This document shows, one piece after another, positions 1 to 6,381 of a stretch of DNA of 12,597 nucleotides. Source of the stretch: CAYRIF01 sp964424205 (GTDB lineage Bacteria > Bacteroidota > Bacteroidia > Cytophagales > Cyclobacteriaceae); contig CAYRIF010000088.1 in assembly GCA_964424205.1 (NCBI GenBank), positions 1 through 12,597 of the forward strand, given 5' to 3'. Position 1 is the first letter of the stretch. The number at the start of each line of letters is the position of its first letter. The notes beneath the pieces were generated by a model. The model was not told the origin of the DNA. It did not search any database and was given only the letters and a program-made list of their open reading frames with translations. Made by a program: the position numbers and the translations under genes.

Positions 1-563
1 CGGCAAGGATAGCTTTGATTAGTTATGCGGATGGTGAAAAAAGATATATAATAGCTCCTAACGGATTAGAAGTTGGGCAGAAAATTCTTTCAGGTGAGAA
101 TGCAGCGCCGGAAGTTGGAAACGCTTTGCCATTGGGTATTATTCCAATGGGAACCGTGGTTCACAATATAGAACTAAAGCCAGGACGAGGTGGGGCAATG
201 GTAAGAAGTGCTGGTGGATATGCGCAACTAGTAGCGAGAGAAGGTAAATATGCTACACTTAAAATGCCTTCAGGTGAAATGAGGTTGGTATTGAACACCT
301 GTCTAGCGACAATAGGAACTGTATCTAATGGAGACCATATGTTGGTAAGATTGGGTAAGGCAGGTAGAAAGAGATGGTTAGGAAGAAGACCAAGAGTAAG
401 GGGTGTTGTGATGAACCCTGTTGATCACCCAATGGGTGGTGGTGAAGGAAAGTCCTCTGGTGGACATCCTAGATCTAGAAATGGCTTGTTAGCGAAAGGT
501 AAGAAGACAAGGTCTAAAAAGAAGTATTCAAATAGATTTATAGTAAGCAAACGCAAAAAATAA
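1..563 (+). CDS. rplB: 50S ribosomal protein L2, 5'-truncated by the window edge
   Basis: L2 is a 23S rRNA-binding protein needed for subunit association and peptidyl-transferase centre assembly. The frame is open from base 3, so the first Met-like codon (TTG at 15) is internal and not a start. About 186 residues are visible against a usual length near 275, so roughly the first third is missing. The visible part begins in the N-terminal OB-fold region (SYADGEKRYIIAPNGL) and contains the C-terminal signature NPVDHP-x-GGGEG at about 405-446. Its DHP histidine corresponds to E. coli His229, implicated in peptidyl-transferase function. The second signature histidine is replaced by Met (HPMGGG), which I associate with Bacteroidota. 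A basic tail (SKRKK) closes the protein. rpsS follows after 3 nt. Confidence 0.97.
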   Translation, partial: ARIALISYADGEKRYIIAPNGLEVGQKILSGENAAPEVGNALPLGIIPMGTVVHNIELKPGRGGAMVRSAGGYAQLVAREGKYATLKMPSGEMRLVLNTCLATIGTVSNGDHMLVRLGKAGRKRWLGRRPRVRGVVMNPVDHPMGGGEGKSSGGHPRSRNGLLAKGKKTRSKKKYSNRFIVSKRKK

Positions 564-566
564 GCA

Positions 567-845
567 ATGGCTAGATCGTTAAAAAAAGGGCCTTATATTG
601 ACTTCAGATTAGAGAAGAAGGTGGAGGTTATGAGTGAGTCAGGTAAGAAAAAAATCATTAAGACATGGTCAAGAAGATCAATGATATCTCCTGATTTTGT
701 AGGACATACTTTTGCTGTTCATAACGGTAATAAATTCATCCCTGTGTTTGTAACAGAAAATATGGTTGGTCATAAGCTTGGCGAGTTTTCGCCAACAAGA
801 AACTATAGAGGTCATATTTCTAAAAAAGATAAAGGTAGAAGATAA
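567..845 (+). CDS. rpsS: 30S ribosomal protein S19
   Basis: S19 sits in the head of the small subunit, where it partners S13 and contacts 16S rRNA near the A-site tRNA and the B1a bridge. At 92 residues it matches the family length (92 in E. coli). It starts MARSLKKGPYID and carries the hallmark segment with TWSRRSMI at about residues 33-40, VHNGNKFIPV at 51-60 and GHKLGEFSPTR at 68-78. The start ATG lies 3 nt after the rplB stop with no Shine-Dalgarno sequence, only A-rich sequence. Its TAA stop shares one base with the rplV ATG (TAATG), suggesting translational coupling. Confidence 0.98.
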   Translation: MARSLKKGPYIDFRLEKKVEVMSESGKKKIIKTWSRRSMISPDFVGHTFAVHNGNKFIPVFVTENMVGHKLGEFSPTRNYRGHISKKDKGRR

Positions 846-1249
846 TGGAAGCAGTAGCTAAATTAAAGAATGTACCGACCTCTCCTAGGAAAATGAGAGT
901 AGTGGCTGATATGATTCGTGGCAAGAAGGTGAGTCATGCGTTGAACGTATTAAAATTTGAAGCAAAGCATAGTGCCGCTAGCTTAGAAAAGTTATTACTT
1001 TCTGCTGTGTCAAACTGGTCGTTGAAAAACGAAGATGAGAGCCTTGAAGATGCAAATCTTTATATCAAGACCATCACTGTTGATAGTGGTAGAATGCTGA
1101 AAAGGTTAAGACCGGCACCGCAAGGAAGAGCACATAGGATTCGTAAAAGATCAAATCATGTGACTTTGATAGTAGATAGTATAAGTGAAGAGGAAATGGC
1201 AGCGGCAGCAGAAAAACGTAAGAAAAAACTAGAAAAAAAAGATAAATAA
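845..1249 (+). CDS. rplV: 50S ribosomal protein L22 with charged C-terminal tail
   Basis: L22 binds all domains of 23S rRNA, and its long beta-hairpin lines the peptide exit tunnel. The globular core (PTSPRKMRVVADMIRGK, residues 11-27) and the hairpin region with RLRPAPQGRAHRIRKRSNH (about 88-105) are intact. The protein is 134 residues against 110 in E. coli. The excess is a tail from about residue 114 that is acidic/alanine-rich and then lysine-rich, ending LEKKDK. It overlaps rpsS by one base at its start and rpsC by one base at its end, both as TAATG junctions. The tail is probably a lineage feature and its role is unknown. Confidence 0.97.
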   Translation: MEAVAKLKNVPTSPRKMRVVADMIRGKKVSHALNVLKFEAKHSAASLEKLLLSAVSNWSLKNEDESLEDANLYIKTITVDSGRMLKRLRPAPQGRAHRIRKRSNHVTLIVDSISEEEMAAAAEKRKKKLEKKDK

Positions 1250-1992
1250 TGGGACAGAAAGTTAATCCTGTAGGTTTTAGACTAGGAGTTATTAGAGGTT
1301 GGGACTCTAACTGGTTTGGTGGAAAGTCTTTTGGCGATAAATTAGTCGAAGATGAGAAAATCAGAAAATATATTTATGCTAGGATTCCTAAAGGAGGAAT
1401 ATCTAAGATCATTATTGAAAGAACGATAAAAAGAATTATCATCACTGTGCATACTGCGAGACCAGGTGTTGTGATTGGTAAAGGAGGCGCTGAAGTAGAT
1501 AGTATTAAAGAAGAGCTAAAAAACTTAACAAAGAAAGATGTTCAAATTAACATCTTCGAAATAAAAAGACCGGAGTTAGATGCTAAATTGGTTGGCGAGT
1601 CTATCGCACAGCAATTAAAAGCAAGGATATCTTTCCGTAGGGCAATGAAGCAGGCAATAGCTGCTACAATGAGAGTAGGCGCAGAGGGAATTAAAATTAA
1701 AGTATCGGGTAGAGTAGGTGGTGCGGAAATGGCGCGTTCAGAGCAGTATAAAGAAGGAAGAATTCCTTTGCATACTTTGAGAGCTGATATTGACTACGCG
1801 TTATCTGTTTCAAACACAGTATATGGAACACTAGGTATTAAAGTTTGGATATTCAAGGGTGAAGTTTTTGGCAAAAGAGACCTTTCTCCGAATGTAGGGA
1901 TGTCAGGTAAAGGTGGTGATTCAAGAAGAGGTGGTGGACAGAATAGAAACCAAAGAGGTGGAGCAAAGAGACGCCCAGATAGAAGAAGATAA
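1249..1992 (+). CDS. rpsC: 30S ribosomal protein S3 with Gly/Arg-rich C-terminus
   Basis: S3 lies at the mRNA entry channel on the small-subunit head and contributes to the ribosomal mRNA helicase activity. It starts MGQKVNPVGFRLG. A type-2 KH domain has the GxxG loop as GKGG at residues 77-80. The basic patch FRRAMKQ (129-135) includes R130, R131 and K134, equivalent to the entry-channel residues of E. coli S3. The C-terminal domain contains SGRVGGAEMAR (153-163) and GTLGIKVWIF. At 247 residues it is longer than E. coli S3 (233) because of a Gly/Arg/Gln tail from about residue 218 to the end (RRPDRRR). Its ATG overlaps the rplV stop; rplP follows after 26 nt. Confidence 0.98.
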   Translation: MGQKVNPVGFRLGVIRGWDSNWFGGKSFGDKLVEDEKIRKYIYARIPKGGISKIIIERTIKRIIITVHTARPGVVIGKGGAEVDSIKEELKNLTKKDVQINIFEIKRPELDAKLVGESIAQQLKARISFRRAMKQAIAATMRVGAEGIKIKVSGRVGGAEMARSEQYKEGRIPLHTLRADIDYALSVSNTVYGTLGIKVWIFKGEVFGKRDLSPNVGMSGKGGDSRRGGGQNRNQRGGAKRRPDRRR

Positions 1993-2018
1993 TATTTTAA
2001 GAAAGAACAGAAGAGAAA

Positions 2019-2441
2019 ATGTTACAACCTAAAAGAACAAAATTCAGGAAAATGCAAAAAGGCAGGGTTAAAGGAATTGCTCAAAGAGGGCATACTTTAG
2101 CGTTTGGTGCATTTGGACTTAAATCCATGGAACCAGCCTGGATTACAAGTAGGCAAATTGAAGCAGCTCGTATCGCTGTGACTAGGGCAATGAAAAGACA
2201 AGGTCAGGTATGGATTAGAATTTTTCCAGACAAGCCTGTAACGAAGAAGCCCGCTGAAGTTAGAATGGGTAAAGGTAAAGGAGCGCCAGAATACTGGGTA
2301 GCTGTAGTGAAGCCTGGTACTATTATGTTTGAAGCGACTGGCGTAACTAAAGAGCTTGCTCAGGAAGCGTTAAGATTGGCAGCACAAAAATTACCGATTA
2401 AAACAAAATTCATAGTACGTAGAGATTACGTAGAAAATTAA
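2019..2441 (+). CDS. rplP: 50S ribosomal protein L16
   Basis: L16 binds 23S rRNA near the A-site and is a late assembly protein needed for correct tRNA accommodation. It is 140 residues (136 in E. coli), begins with the canonical MLQPKRTKFRK and includes TRAMKRQGQVWIRIFPDKP at 55-73. Arg82 in the AEVRMGKGKG segment is equivalent to E. coli Arg81, a site of arginyl hydroxylation by the YcfD oxygenase; whether that enzyme exists here is not visible. The 26-nt spacer upstream is purine-rich (AAGAGAAA before the ATG) but has no anti-Shine-Dalgarno match. rpmC follows after 5 nt. Confidence 0.98.
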   Translation: MLQPKRTKFRKMQKGRVKGIAQRGHTLAFGAFGLKSMEPAWITSRQIEAARIAVTRAMKRQGQVWIRIFPDKPVTKKPAEVRMGKGKGAPEYWVAVVKPGTIMFEATGVTKELAQEALRLAAQKLPIKTKFIVRRDYVEN

Positions 2442-2446
2442 TAGTA

Positions 2447-2641
2447 ATGAAGAACCCAGAAATAAAAGCATTAAGCATTACGGAATTGACCGAGCGAATT
2501 GCTACGGAAAAAGAATCTTTTAGGAAATTGAAATTTGCACATGCAATTTCGCCTATTGAAAACCCTATGAAGATTAGAGTCGCTAGAAAATTAATAGCAA
2601 GGCTCAAAACAGAATTAAGAGCTAAAGAAATAGAAAAGTAA
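2447..2641 (+). CDS. rpmC: 50S ribosomal protein L29
   Basis: L29 is a small helical-hairpin protein beside the exit tunnel, forming part of the docking platform with L23 for trigger factor and SRP. It is 64 residues (63 in E. coli). The layout is as expected: a first helix with ALSITELTERI (8-18), the conserved ESFRKLKFAHA (23-33) and a second helix with RVARKLIARLKTEL (44-57). The initiating ATG comes 5 nt after the rplP stop in A/T-rich sequence. Its position between rplP and rpsQ is the canonical S10-cluster order. Confidence 0.96.
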   Translation: MKNPEIKALSITELTERIATEKESFRKLKFAHAISPIENPMKIRVARKLIARLKTELRAKEIEK

Positions 2642-2647
2642 AAATCG

Positions 2648-2905
2648 ATGGAATCACGAAATCTAAGAAAAGAACGAATAGGAAAAATTGTTAGTGACAA
2701 GATGGATAAGTCTATCACCGTTGCTGTGCAAAGAAGAGTGAAACACGCTATTTATGGGAAGTTTATCGGAAAAACGACCAAGTTCATGGTGCATGATGAA
2801 AAGAACGATGGTGGGTTTGGTGATACAGTTAAAATCATGGAGACAAGACCGCTAAGTAAAAATAAGCGTTGGAGATTAGTAGAAATATTAGAAAGAGCTA
2901 AGTAA
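2648..2905 (+). CDS. rpsQ: 30S ribosomal protein S17
   Basis: S17 is a primary 16S rRNA-binding protein with an OB fold that helps organise the 5' domain. It is 85 residues, close to the 84 of E. coli. Visible family segments are RIGKIVSDKMDKSITVAV (10-27) and, near the C-terminus, GDTVKIMETRPLSKNKRW (58-75), the canonical GD-V-I-ETRPLSK-KR-W signature. The start was chosen as the first ATG after rpmC (6-nt gap); it gives the expected N-terminal length. Its stop overlaps the rplN ATG by one base (TAATG), at the conventional S10/spc boundary, so there is no break between these clusters here. Confidence 0.97.
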   Translation: MESRNLRKERIGKIVSDKMDKSITVAVQRRVKHAIYGKFIGKTTKFMVHDEKNDGGFGDTVKIMETRPLSKNKRWRLVEILERAK

Positions 2906-3273
2906 TGATACAACAAGAATCAAGATTAGGCGTAGCCGATAATAGTGGGGCAAAAGAAGTACTTTGTATTCGTGTGCTTGGAGGAACCAAGAGAAGATAT
3001 GCTTCTGTAGGGGATACGATTATGGTTACTGTGAAAAGTGCGGTGTCTTCAAGTAGTCTGAAAAAAGGTACCGTTTCTAAAGCAGTGGTGGTAAGAGTGA
3101 AAAAGGAAGTGAGAAGAAAGGACGGCTCTTATATCAGGTTTGAAGATAATGCTGCAGTTCTTTTAAATGAGAATGATGAGCCAAGAGGAACAAGAATATT
3201 TGGCCCTGTGGCTAGAGAGTTGCGAGATAAAAAGTTTATGAAAATTGTGTCATTGGCACCTGAAGTTTTATAA
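2905..3273 (+). CDS. rplN: 50S ribosomal protein L14
   Basis: L14 forms part of the inter-subunit face of the 50S (bridges B5/B8) and is the binding site for the silencing factor RsfS. It is 122 residues (123 in E. coli). It opens with MIQQESRLGVADNSGAKEV and ends with the conserved GTRIFGPVARELR (95-107) and KIVSLAPEVL. In E. coli this is the first gene of the spc operon. Here it is fused without spacing to rpsQ by a one-base stop/start overlap, implying that S10 and spc genes are co-transcribed. Confidence 0.98.
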   Translation: MIQQESRLGVADNSGAKEVLCIRVLGGTKRRYASVGDTIMVTVKSAVSSSSLKKGTVSKAVVVRVKKEVRRKDGSYIRFEDNAAVLLNENDEPRGTRIFGPVARELRDKKFMKIVSLAPEVL

Positions 3274-3275
3274 AA

Positions 3276-3623
3276 ATGAATAGAAAGAAAAATAAGCAGC
3301 CAAAACTTCACATTAGAAAAGGAGATACTGTAAAGGTACTCTCTGGTAACTCTAAAGGAAAGACTGGTGTAGTGTTAGAAGTTTTACAAGCAAAAAATAG
3401 AGCAATAGTTGAAGAGGTAAACATGGTCACTAAACATGTGAAGCCATCAGCAACTAGTCCTAATGGGGGCATTGAAAAAACAGAAGCGACCATTCATATT
3501 AGCAACTTAATGCTTGTTGAGGGGTCAACTGGAAATGCTACACGAACAGGCAGAAAGCTTGATGGTGAAGGAAAATTACAAAGATATTCAAAGAAAACAG
3601 GAGAAATTATAAGCAATGGTTAG
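3276..3623 (+). CDS. rplX: 50S ribosomal protein L24
   Basis: L24 is an early assembly-initiator protein binding the 5' domain of 23S rRNA near the tunnel exit. It is 115 residues against 104 in E. coli. The KOW motif is clear at about residues 13-35 (IRKGDTVKVLSGNSKGKTG), followed by NMVTKHVKPS (49-58) and IEKTEATIHISNLML (66-80). The extra length is a basic N-terminus (MNRKKNKQPK) before the KOW domain and a C-terminal tail. The ATG lies 2 nt after rplN. The 3' end overlaps rplE by 8 nt in a different frame, the only multi-base overlap in the window. Confidence 0.96.
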   Translation: MNRKKNKQPKLHIRKGDTVKVLSGNSKGKTGVVLEVLQAKNRAIVEEVNMVTKHVKPSATSPNGGIEKTEATIHISNLMLVEGSTGNATRTGRKLDGEGKLQRYSKKTGEIISNG

Positions 3624-4170
3624 TCCTAGATTAAAAGATAAGTATTCAAAAGAGATAGTGCCTGTATTGAAAGAGAAATTTCAATACAAGTCTGTTATGC
3701 AAGTACCTAAGCTGAAGAAAATTAGCATTAATAAAGGTATCGGTGCGGCAGTATCTGACAAAAAATTGGTTGATATAGGGGTTGAAGAACTTTCGACTAT
3801 TACAGGTCAGAAAGCAGTAGCGACACTCTCTAAGAAATCAATCTCTAATTTCAAACTTCGTGATCATATGCCAATTGGGGCAAGGGTTACTTTGCGTGGA
3901 GATATTATGTATGAATTTTTAGATAGACTCACAGCAGTGGCGCTTCCTAGGGTTAGAGATTTTAGGGGAATCAGCGACAAAGGCTTTGATGGAAGAGGAA
4001 ATTATACGTTAGGAGTAAAAGAACAATTGATTTTTCCAGAAATTAGTATTGACAAGGTCACTAAAATTTCAGGAATGAATATCACATTTGTTACTGATGC
4101 TAACACTGATGAGGAAGGGTATGAATTGCTAAAGGCGTTTGGGATGCCTTTCATAAATAAAAATAATTAA
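3616..4170 (+). CDS. rplE: 50S ribosomal protein L5
   Basis: L5 binds 5S rRNA with L18 in the central protuberance and contacts S13 in bridge B1b. It is 184 residues (179 in E. coli). Diagnostic segments are MQVPKLKKISINKGIG (28-43), TGQKAVATLSKKSISNFK (63-80), LPRVRDFRGIS (110-120) and GNYTLGVKEQLIFPEI (128-143). The start ATG lies inside the last codons of rplX (8-nt overlap), so ribosomes finishing rplX pass over it. A GGAG sits about 15 nt upstream within rplX but is too distant to be a convincing Shine-Dalgarno site. Confidence 0.98.
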   Translation: MVSPRLKDKYSKEIVPVLKEKFQYKSVMQVPKLKKISINKGIGAAVSDKKLVDIGVEELSTITGQKAVATLSKKSISNFKLRDHMPIGARVTLRGDIMYEFLDRLTAVALPRVRDFRGISDKGFDGRGNYTLGVKEQLIFPEISIDKVTKISGMNITFVTDANTDEEGYELLKAFGMPFINKNN

Positions 4171-4173
4171 GAA

Positions 4174-4443
4174 ATGGCAAGAAAATCTGTAATTGCAAGA
4201 GAAAGAAAAAGAGAAAGATTGGTGGCAAAGTATGCGGCTAAAAGGGCTGAGCTAAAAGCGGCGGGAGACTATCAAGGGTTGGATAAATTACCAAGAAACT
4301 CCTCTAAAGTGAGACTTCATAATAGATGTAAACTCACTGGAAGACCTAAAGGATATATGAGAAAATTTGGTATTTCTAGGGTTACTTTCAGAGAGATGGC
4401 TTTGGCAGGTAAAATACCAGGGATTACAAAAGCAAGTTGGTAA
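4174..4443 (+). CDS. rpsN: 30S ribosomal protein S14, zinc-free form
   Basis: S14 binds the 16S rRNA 3' domain in the small-subunit head. This is the longer cysteine-poor class: 89 residues, with a single Cys in HNRCKLTGRPKGYMRKFG (49-66) and no CxxC pairs. The short class of about 61 residues carries a four-cysteine zinc site. The C-terminus ISRVTFREMALAGKIPG...ASW is canonical. It starts MARKSVIARERKRE, 3 nt after rplE. Its stop codon forms the left edge of a 10-bp A/T inverted repeat, and an 81-nt gap with a probable promoter follows. Confidence 0.97.
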   Translation: MARKSVIARERKRERLVAKYAAKRAELKAAGDYQGLDKLPRNSSKVRLHNRCKLTGRPKGYMRKFGISRVTFREMALAGKIPGITKASW

Positions 4444-4464
4444 AATAAAAGAATTTTTATTTTA
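4441..4464 (+). repeat. Perfect 10-bp A/T inverted repeat at the rpsN stop codon
   Basis: TAAAATAAAA (4441-4450) and TTTTATTTTA (4455-4464) are exact reverse complements around a 4-nt GAAT loop. The left arm includes the rpsN stop TAA. The stem has only A-T pairs, so as RNA it would be weak, and it is followed by A residues and not a U tract, so it is not a normal intrinsic terminator. It occupies the region where the -33 element of the downstream promoter would lie. It could be a protein-binding site, a 3'-end protector or chance in A/T-rich DNA. Confidence 0.6.
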
Positions 4465-4490
4465 AAAAAAGTTCTGTATTTTTGCAGCCC
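4454..4490 (+). promoter_or_regulatory. Probable Bacteroidota-type internal promoter upstream of rpsH
   Basis: TATTTTTG at 4477-4484 matches the Bacteroidota -7 consensus TAnnTTTG exactly. Where the -33 TTTG box is expected, about 19-21 bp upstream, there is only a T-run (4454-4458), so the -33 match is weak. A transcript would start near 4488-4492, giving a leader of about 35 nt before the rpsH ATG at 4525. This is the only gap in the rplB-rpmJ part of the window large enough for a promoter, and it carries the only convincing -7 element I found between genes. Activity is inferred. Confidence 0.6.
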
Positions 4491-4524
4491 TGTTTTTAGA
4501 ATGAGTAAATAAATAATTAAAAAA

Positions 4525-4926
4525 ATGATAACTGATCCAATAGCAGATTACTTGACACGTTTGAGAAATGCGATTAAAGCTAATCACAGAGTCGTTGAGA
4601 TTCCTGCTTCTAACATAAAGAAGGAAATCACGAAGGTGTTGCATGAAAAAGGATATATTCTTAACTATAAATTTGATAACGATGTTAATGTACAGGGCGT
4701 TATTAAAATAGCTTTGAAATATAATCCGGAAACTAAAACACCTGCGATTTTTAATCTTGAAAGAATAAGTAAGCCTGGGTTAAAGAAATATACAAAAGCA
4801 AGTGAATTGCCACGGGTTTTGAATGGTTTAGGGGTAGCAATTATGTCTACTTCCAAGGGAGTAATTACCGATAAGGAGGCGAGAAACCTGAATATCGGAG
4901 GTGAGGTTTTATGTTATGTTTATTAA
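4525..4926 (+). CDS. rpsH: 30S ribosomal protein S8
   Basis: S8 is a primary binder of the 16S rRNA central domain; in E. coli it also represses the spc operon by binding its own mRNA. It is 133 residues (130 in E. coli). It opens with MITDPIADYLTRLRNA, shows RISKPGLKKYTKASELPRVL (80-99) and the C-terminal STSKGVITDKEAR (108-120) and GGEVLCYV (125-132) signature. The last residue is Tyr where many S8 proteins have Trp. The ATG follows an unbroken A/T-rich leader without a Shine-Dalgarno site. The upstream gap carries the probable promoter, so S8 and downstream genes may be transcribed partly independently. Confidence 0.98.
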   Translation: MITDPIADYLTRLRNAIKANHRVVEIPASNIKKEITKVLHEKGYILNYKFDNDVNVQGVIKIALKYNPETKTPAIFNLERISKPGLKKYTKASELPRVLNGLGVAIMSTSKGVITDKEARNLNIGGEVLCYVY

Positions 4927-4936
4927 TATATAGAAG

Positions 4937-5491
4937 ATGTCTAGAATAGGAAATGAACCAATAGAAATTAAAGAAGGCGTAAGCATCGAAGTATCTTCAA
5001 AAAACCTAGTATCTGTAAAAGGACCAAAAGGAGATTTGACAAGGTCGATTTCAACTGAAATGGACATCAAAATTGAAGATGGGGTACTTACTGTAAAAAG
5101 ACCTACAGAACAAAAACGTCATAAAGCACTGCACGGGTTGAGTAGGGCATTGATATATAACATGGTTGAAGGTGTGACCGATGGCTATAAGAAGGAGTTA
5201 GAACTAGTAGGAGTGGGTTATAAAGCAACGGCACAAAATAATGTACTTGATCTTAGTTTGGGGTATTCACATAATATCATGATGATGATTCCTACGGAAT
5301 TGAAAGTGACCGCTGTGACAGCGAAGGGAAAAAATCCTTTGGTAACGCTAGAGGGAATTGATAAAGAATTGATTGGAGAAGTGGCAGCAAAAATCAGAGA
5401 ACTAAGAAAAGTTGAACCTTACAAAGGAAAAGGTATCAGATTTGTAGGAGAAGATATTAGAAGAAAAGCAGGTAAAACAGCAGCTAAATAA
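4937..5491 (+). CDS. rplF: 50S ribosomal protein L6
   Basis: L6 sits at the base of the L7/L12 stalk near the sarcin-ricin loop and the factor-binding site. It is 184 residues (177 in E. coli) with the usual two-lobed repeat. It begins MSRIGNEPIEIKEGV, has VSVKGPKGDLTR (25-36) and HGLSRALIYNMVEGVTDGY (66-84). The C-terminal L6 signature VEPYKGKGIRFVGEDIRRKAG lies at about 159-179. There is a 10-nt spacer after rpsH and 5 nt before rplR. No Shine-Dalgarno site is present (TATAGAAG before ATG). Confidence 0.98.
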   Translation: MSRIGNEPIEIKEGVSIEVSSKNLVSVKGPKGDLTRSISTEMDIKIEDGVLTVKRPTEQKRHKALHGLSRALIYNMVEGVTDGYKKELELVGVGYKATAQNNVLDLSLGYSHNIMMMIPTELKVTAVTAKGKNPLVTLEGIDKELIGEVAAKIRELRKVEPYKGKGIRFVGEDIRRKAGKTAAK

Positions 5492-5496
5492 TTAAG

Positions 5497-5850
5497 ATGG
5501 CTAATACAAAACATACAAGAAGAGTAAGAAGAAAAAGCAGTATCAGAAGTAAAATTACTGGCACAGCTGATAAACCTAGACTTTCGGTTTATAAAAGTAA
5601 TTCGGCTATTTACGCGCAATTAATTGACGATACGAAGGGGCATACGTTAATGCAGGCATCATCTTCTTTTGGCGGTGGTACAAGAGCAAATGTCAAAGTA
5701 GAAGACGCAAAAAAAGTAGGCTTAGATTTAGCTGAAAAAGCAAAAGGAGCTGGAGTAGAAGCTGTTATTTTTGATAGAAATGGTAGTAAATACCACGGTA
5801 AAATTAAAGCTTTAGCGGAAGGTGCTAGAGAAGGAGGCCTTAAATTTTAA
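5497..5850 (+). CDS. rplR: 50S ribosomal protein L18
   Basis: L18 binds 5S rRNA together with L5 in the central protuberance. The length of 117 equals E. coli L18. It has a basic N-terminus (KHTRRVRRKSSIRSK) and then the core signature KPRLSVYKSNSAIYAQLIDD (26-45). The C-terminal YHGKIKALAEGAREGGLKF contains the family's conserved G-REGGL-F ending. The codons for REGGL create an AAGGAGG sequence at 5831-5837; this is coding conservation and lies about 20 nt from the rpsE start, too far to be a typical ribosome-binding site. Confidence 0.98.
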   Translation: MANTKHTRRVRRKSSIRSKITGTADKPRLSVYKSNSAIYAQLIDDTKGHTLMQASSSFGGGTRANVKVEDAKKVGLDLAEKAKGAGVEAVIFDRNGSKYHGKIKALAEGAREGGLKF

Positions 5851-5857
5851 TATAGAT

Positions 5858-6376
5858 ATGTCGCAAAGTAATATAAGATCGGTAAGAGCTAGTGAAATTG
5901 ACCTAAAGGAAACGGTTGTAGCCATTAAAAGGGTTGCAAAAGTGGTGAAAGGTGGTAGAAGGTTTAGTTTTTCTGCAATTGTAGTGGTGGGTGATGGAAA
6001 AGGTGTTGTTGGATATGGGCTTGGAAAAGCAAATGAAGTAACAAGTGCAATTACCAAAGGCATCGATGATGCTAAGAAAAATCTGATGACCGTGCCAGTA
6101 TTGAATGGTACAGTACCACATGAGCAGTTAGGAAAATATGGTGGTGGTCACGTTTTGGTGAAACCAGCAGCGCCCGGTACAGGAGTAATTGCAGGTGGTG
6201 CAATGCGTGCAGTATTCGAAAGTGCGGGCATTAAAGATGTACTCGCAAAATCAAAAGGCTCTTCTAACCCTCACAATGTGGTGAAAGCAACTTTTGATGC
6301 ATTAACAAAGATGCGCAGTGCTTATACGGTAGCACAACATAGAGGAATTCCATTGTCTAAAGTTTTTAACGGTTAA
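5858..6376 (+). CDS. rpsE: 30S ribosomal protein S5
   Basis: S5 contributes to translational fidelity and the mRNA entry channel in the small-subunit body. From the ATG at 5858 the protein is 172 residues (167 in E. coli). The frame stays open upstream to a GTG at 5822 inside rplR, but those 12 residues do not resemble S5, so the ATG 7 nt after rplR is preferred. The N-terminal dsRBD-like domain shows KVVKGGRRFSFSAIVVVGDG (28-47) and GYGLGKANEV (52-61). The C-terminal domain shows APGTGVIAGGAMRAVFE (105-121) and the SKGSSNPHNVVKAT segment (132-145). This matches typical S5 throughout. Confidence 0.97.
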   Translation: MSQSNIRSVRASEIDLKETVVAIKRVAKVVKGGRRFSFSAIVVVGDGKGVVGYGLGKANEVTSAITKGIDDAKKNLMTVPVLNGTVPHEQLGKYGGGHVLVKPAAPGTGVIAGGAMRAVFESAGIKDVLAKSKGSSNPHNVVKATFDALTKMRSAYTVAQHRGIPLSKVFNG

Positions 6377-6381
6377 TTATT

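Noticed and set aside
15..17. TTG at 15 as the start of the first gene
   Set aside because: The frame is open to the window edge and the upstream residues (ARIA) continue L2 homology, so the gene is simply cut by the window.
1992..2018. Terminator or promoter between rpsC and rplP
   Set aside because: The 26-nt gap has no inverted repeat with a U tract and no -7 consensus; the genes are simply spaced.
2410..2718. Minus-strand open frames such as the one at 2410-2718, and similar ones inside secY, rplX, rpoA and rplQ
   Set aside because: Each lies antisense to a well-conserved ribosomal or essential gene, has no recognisable family features, and is explained by the codon composition of the real gene.
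5831..5837. AAGGAGG as a Shine-Dalgarno site for rpsE
   Set aside because: It encodes the conserved REGGL end of L18 and is about 20 nt from the rpsE ATG, outside the usual spacing; no other gene here uses such a site.
5822..5857. GTG at 5822 as an upstream start for rpsE, adding 12 residues
   Set aside because: It overlaps the 3' end of rplR, the added residues do not resemble S5, and the ATG at 5858 gives a normal S5 N-terminus and spacing.
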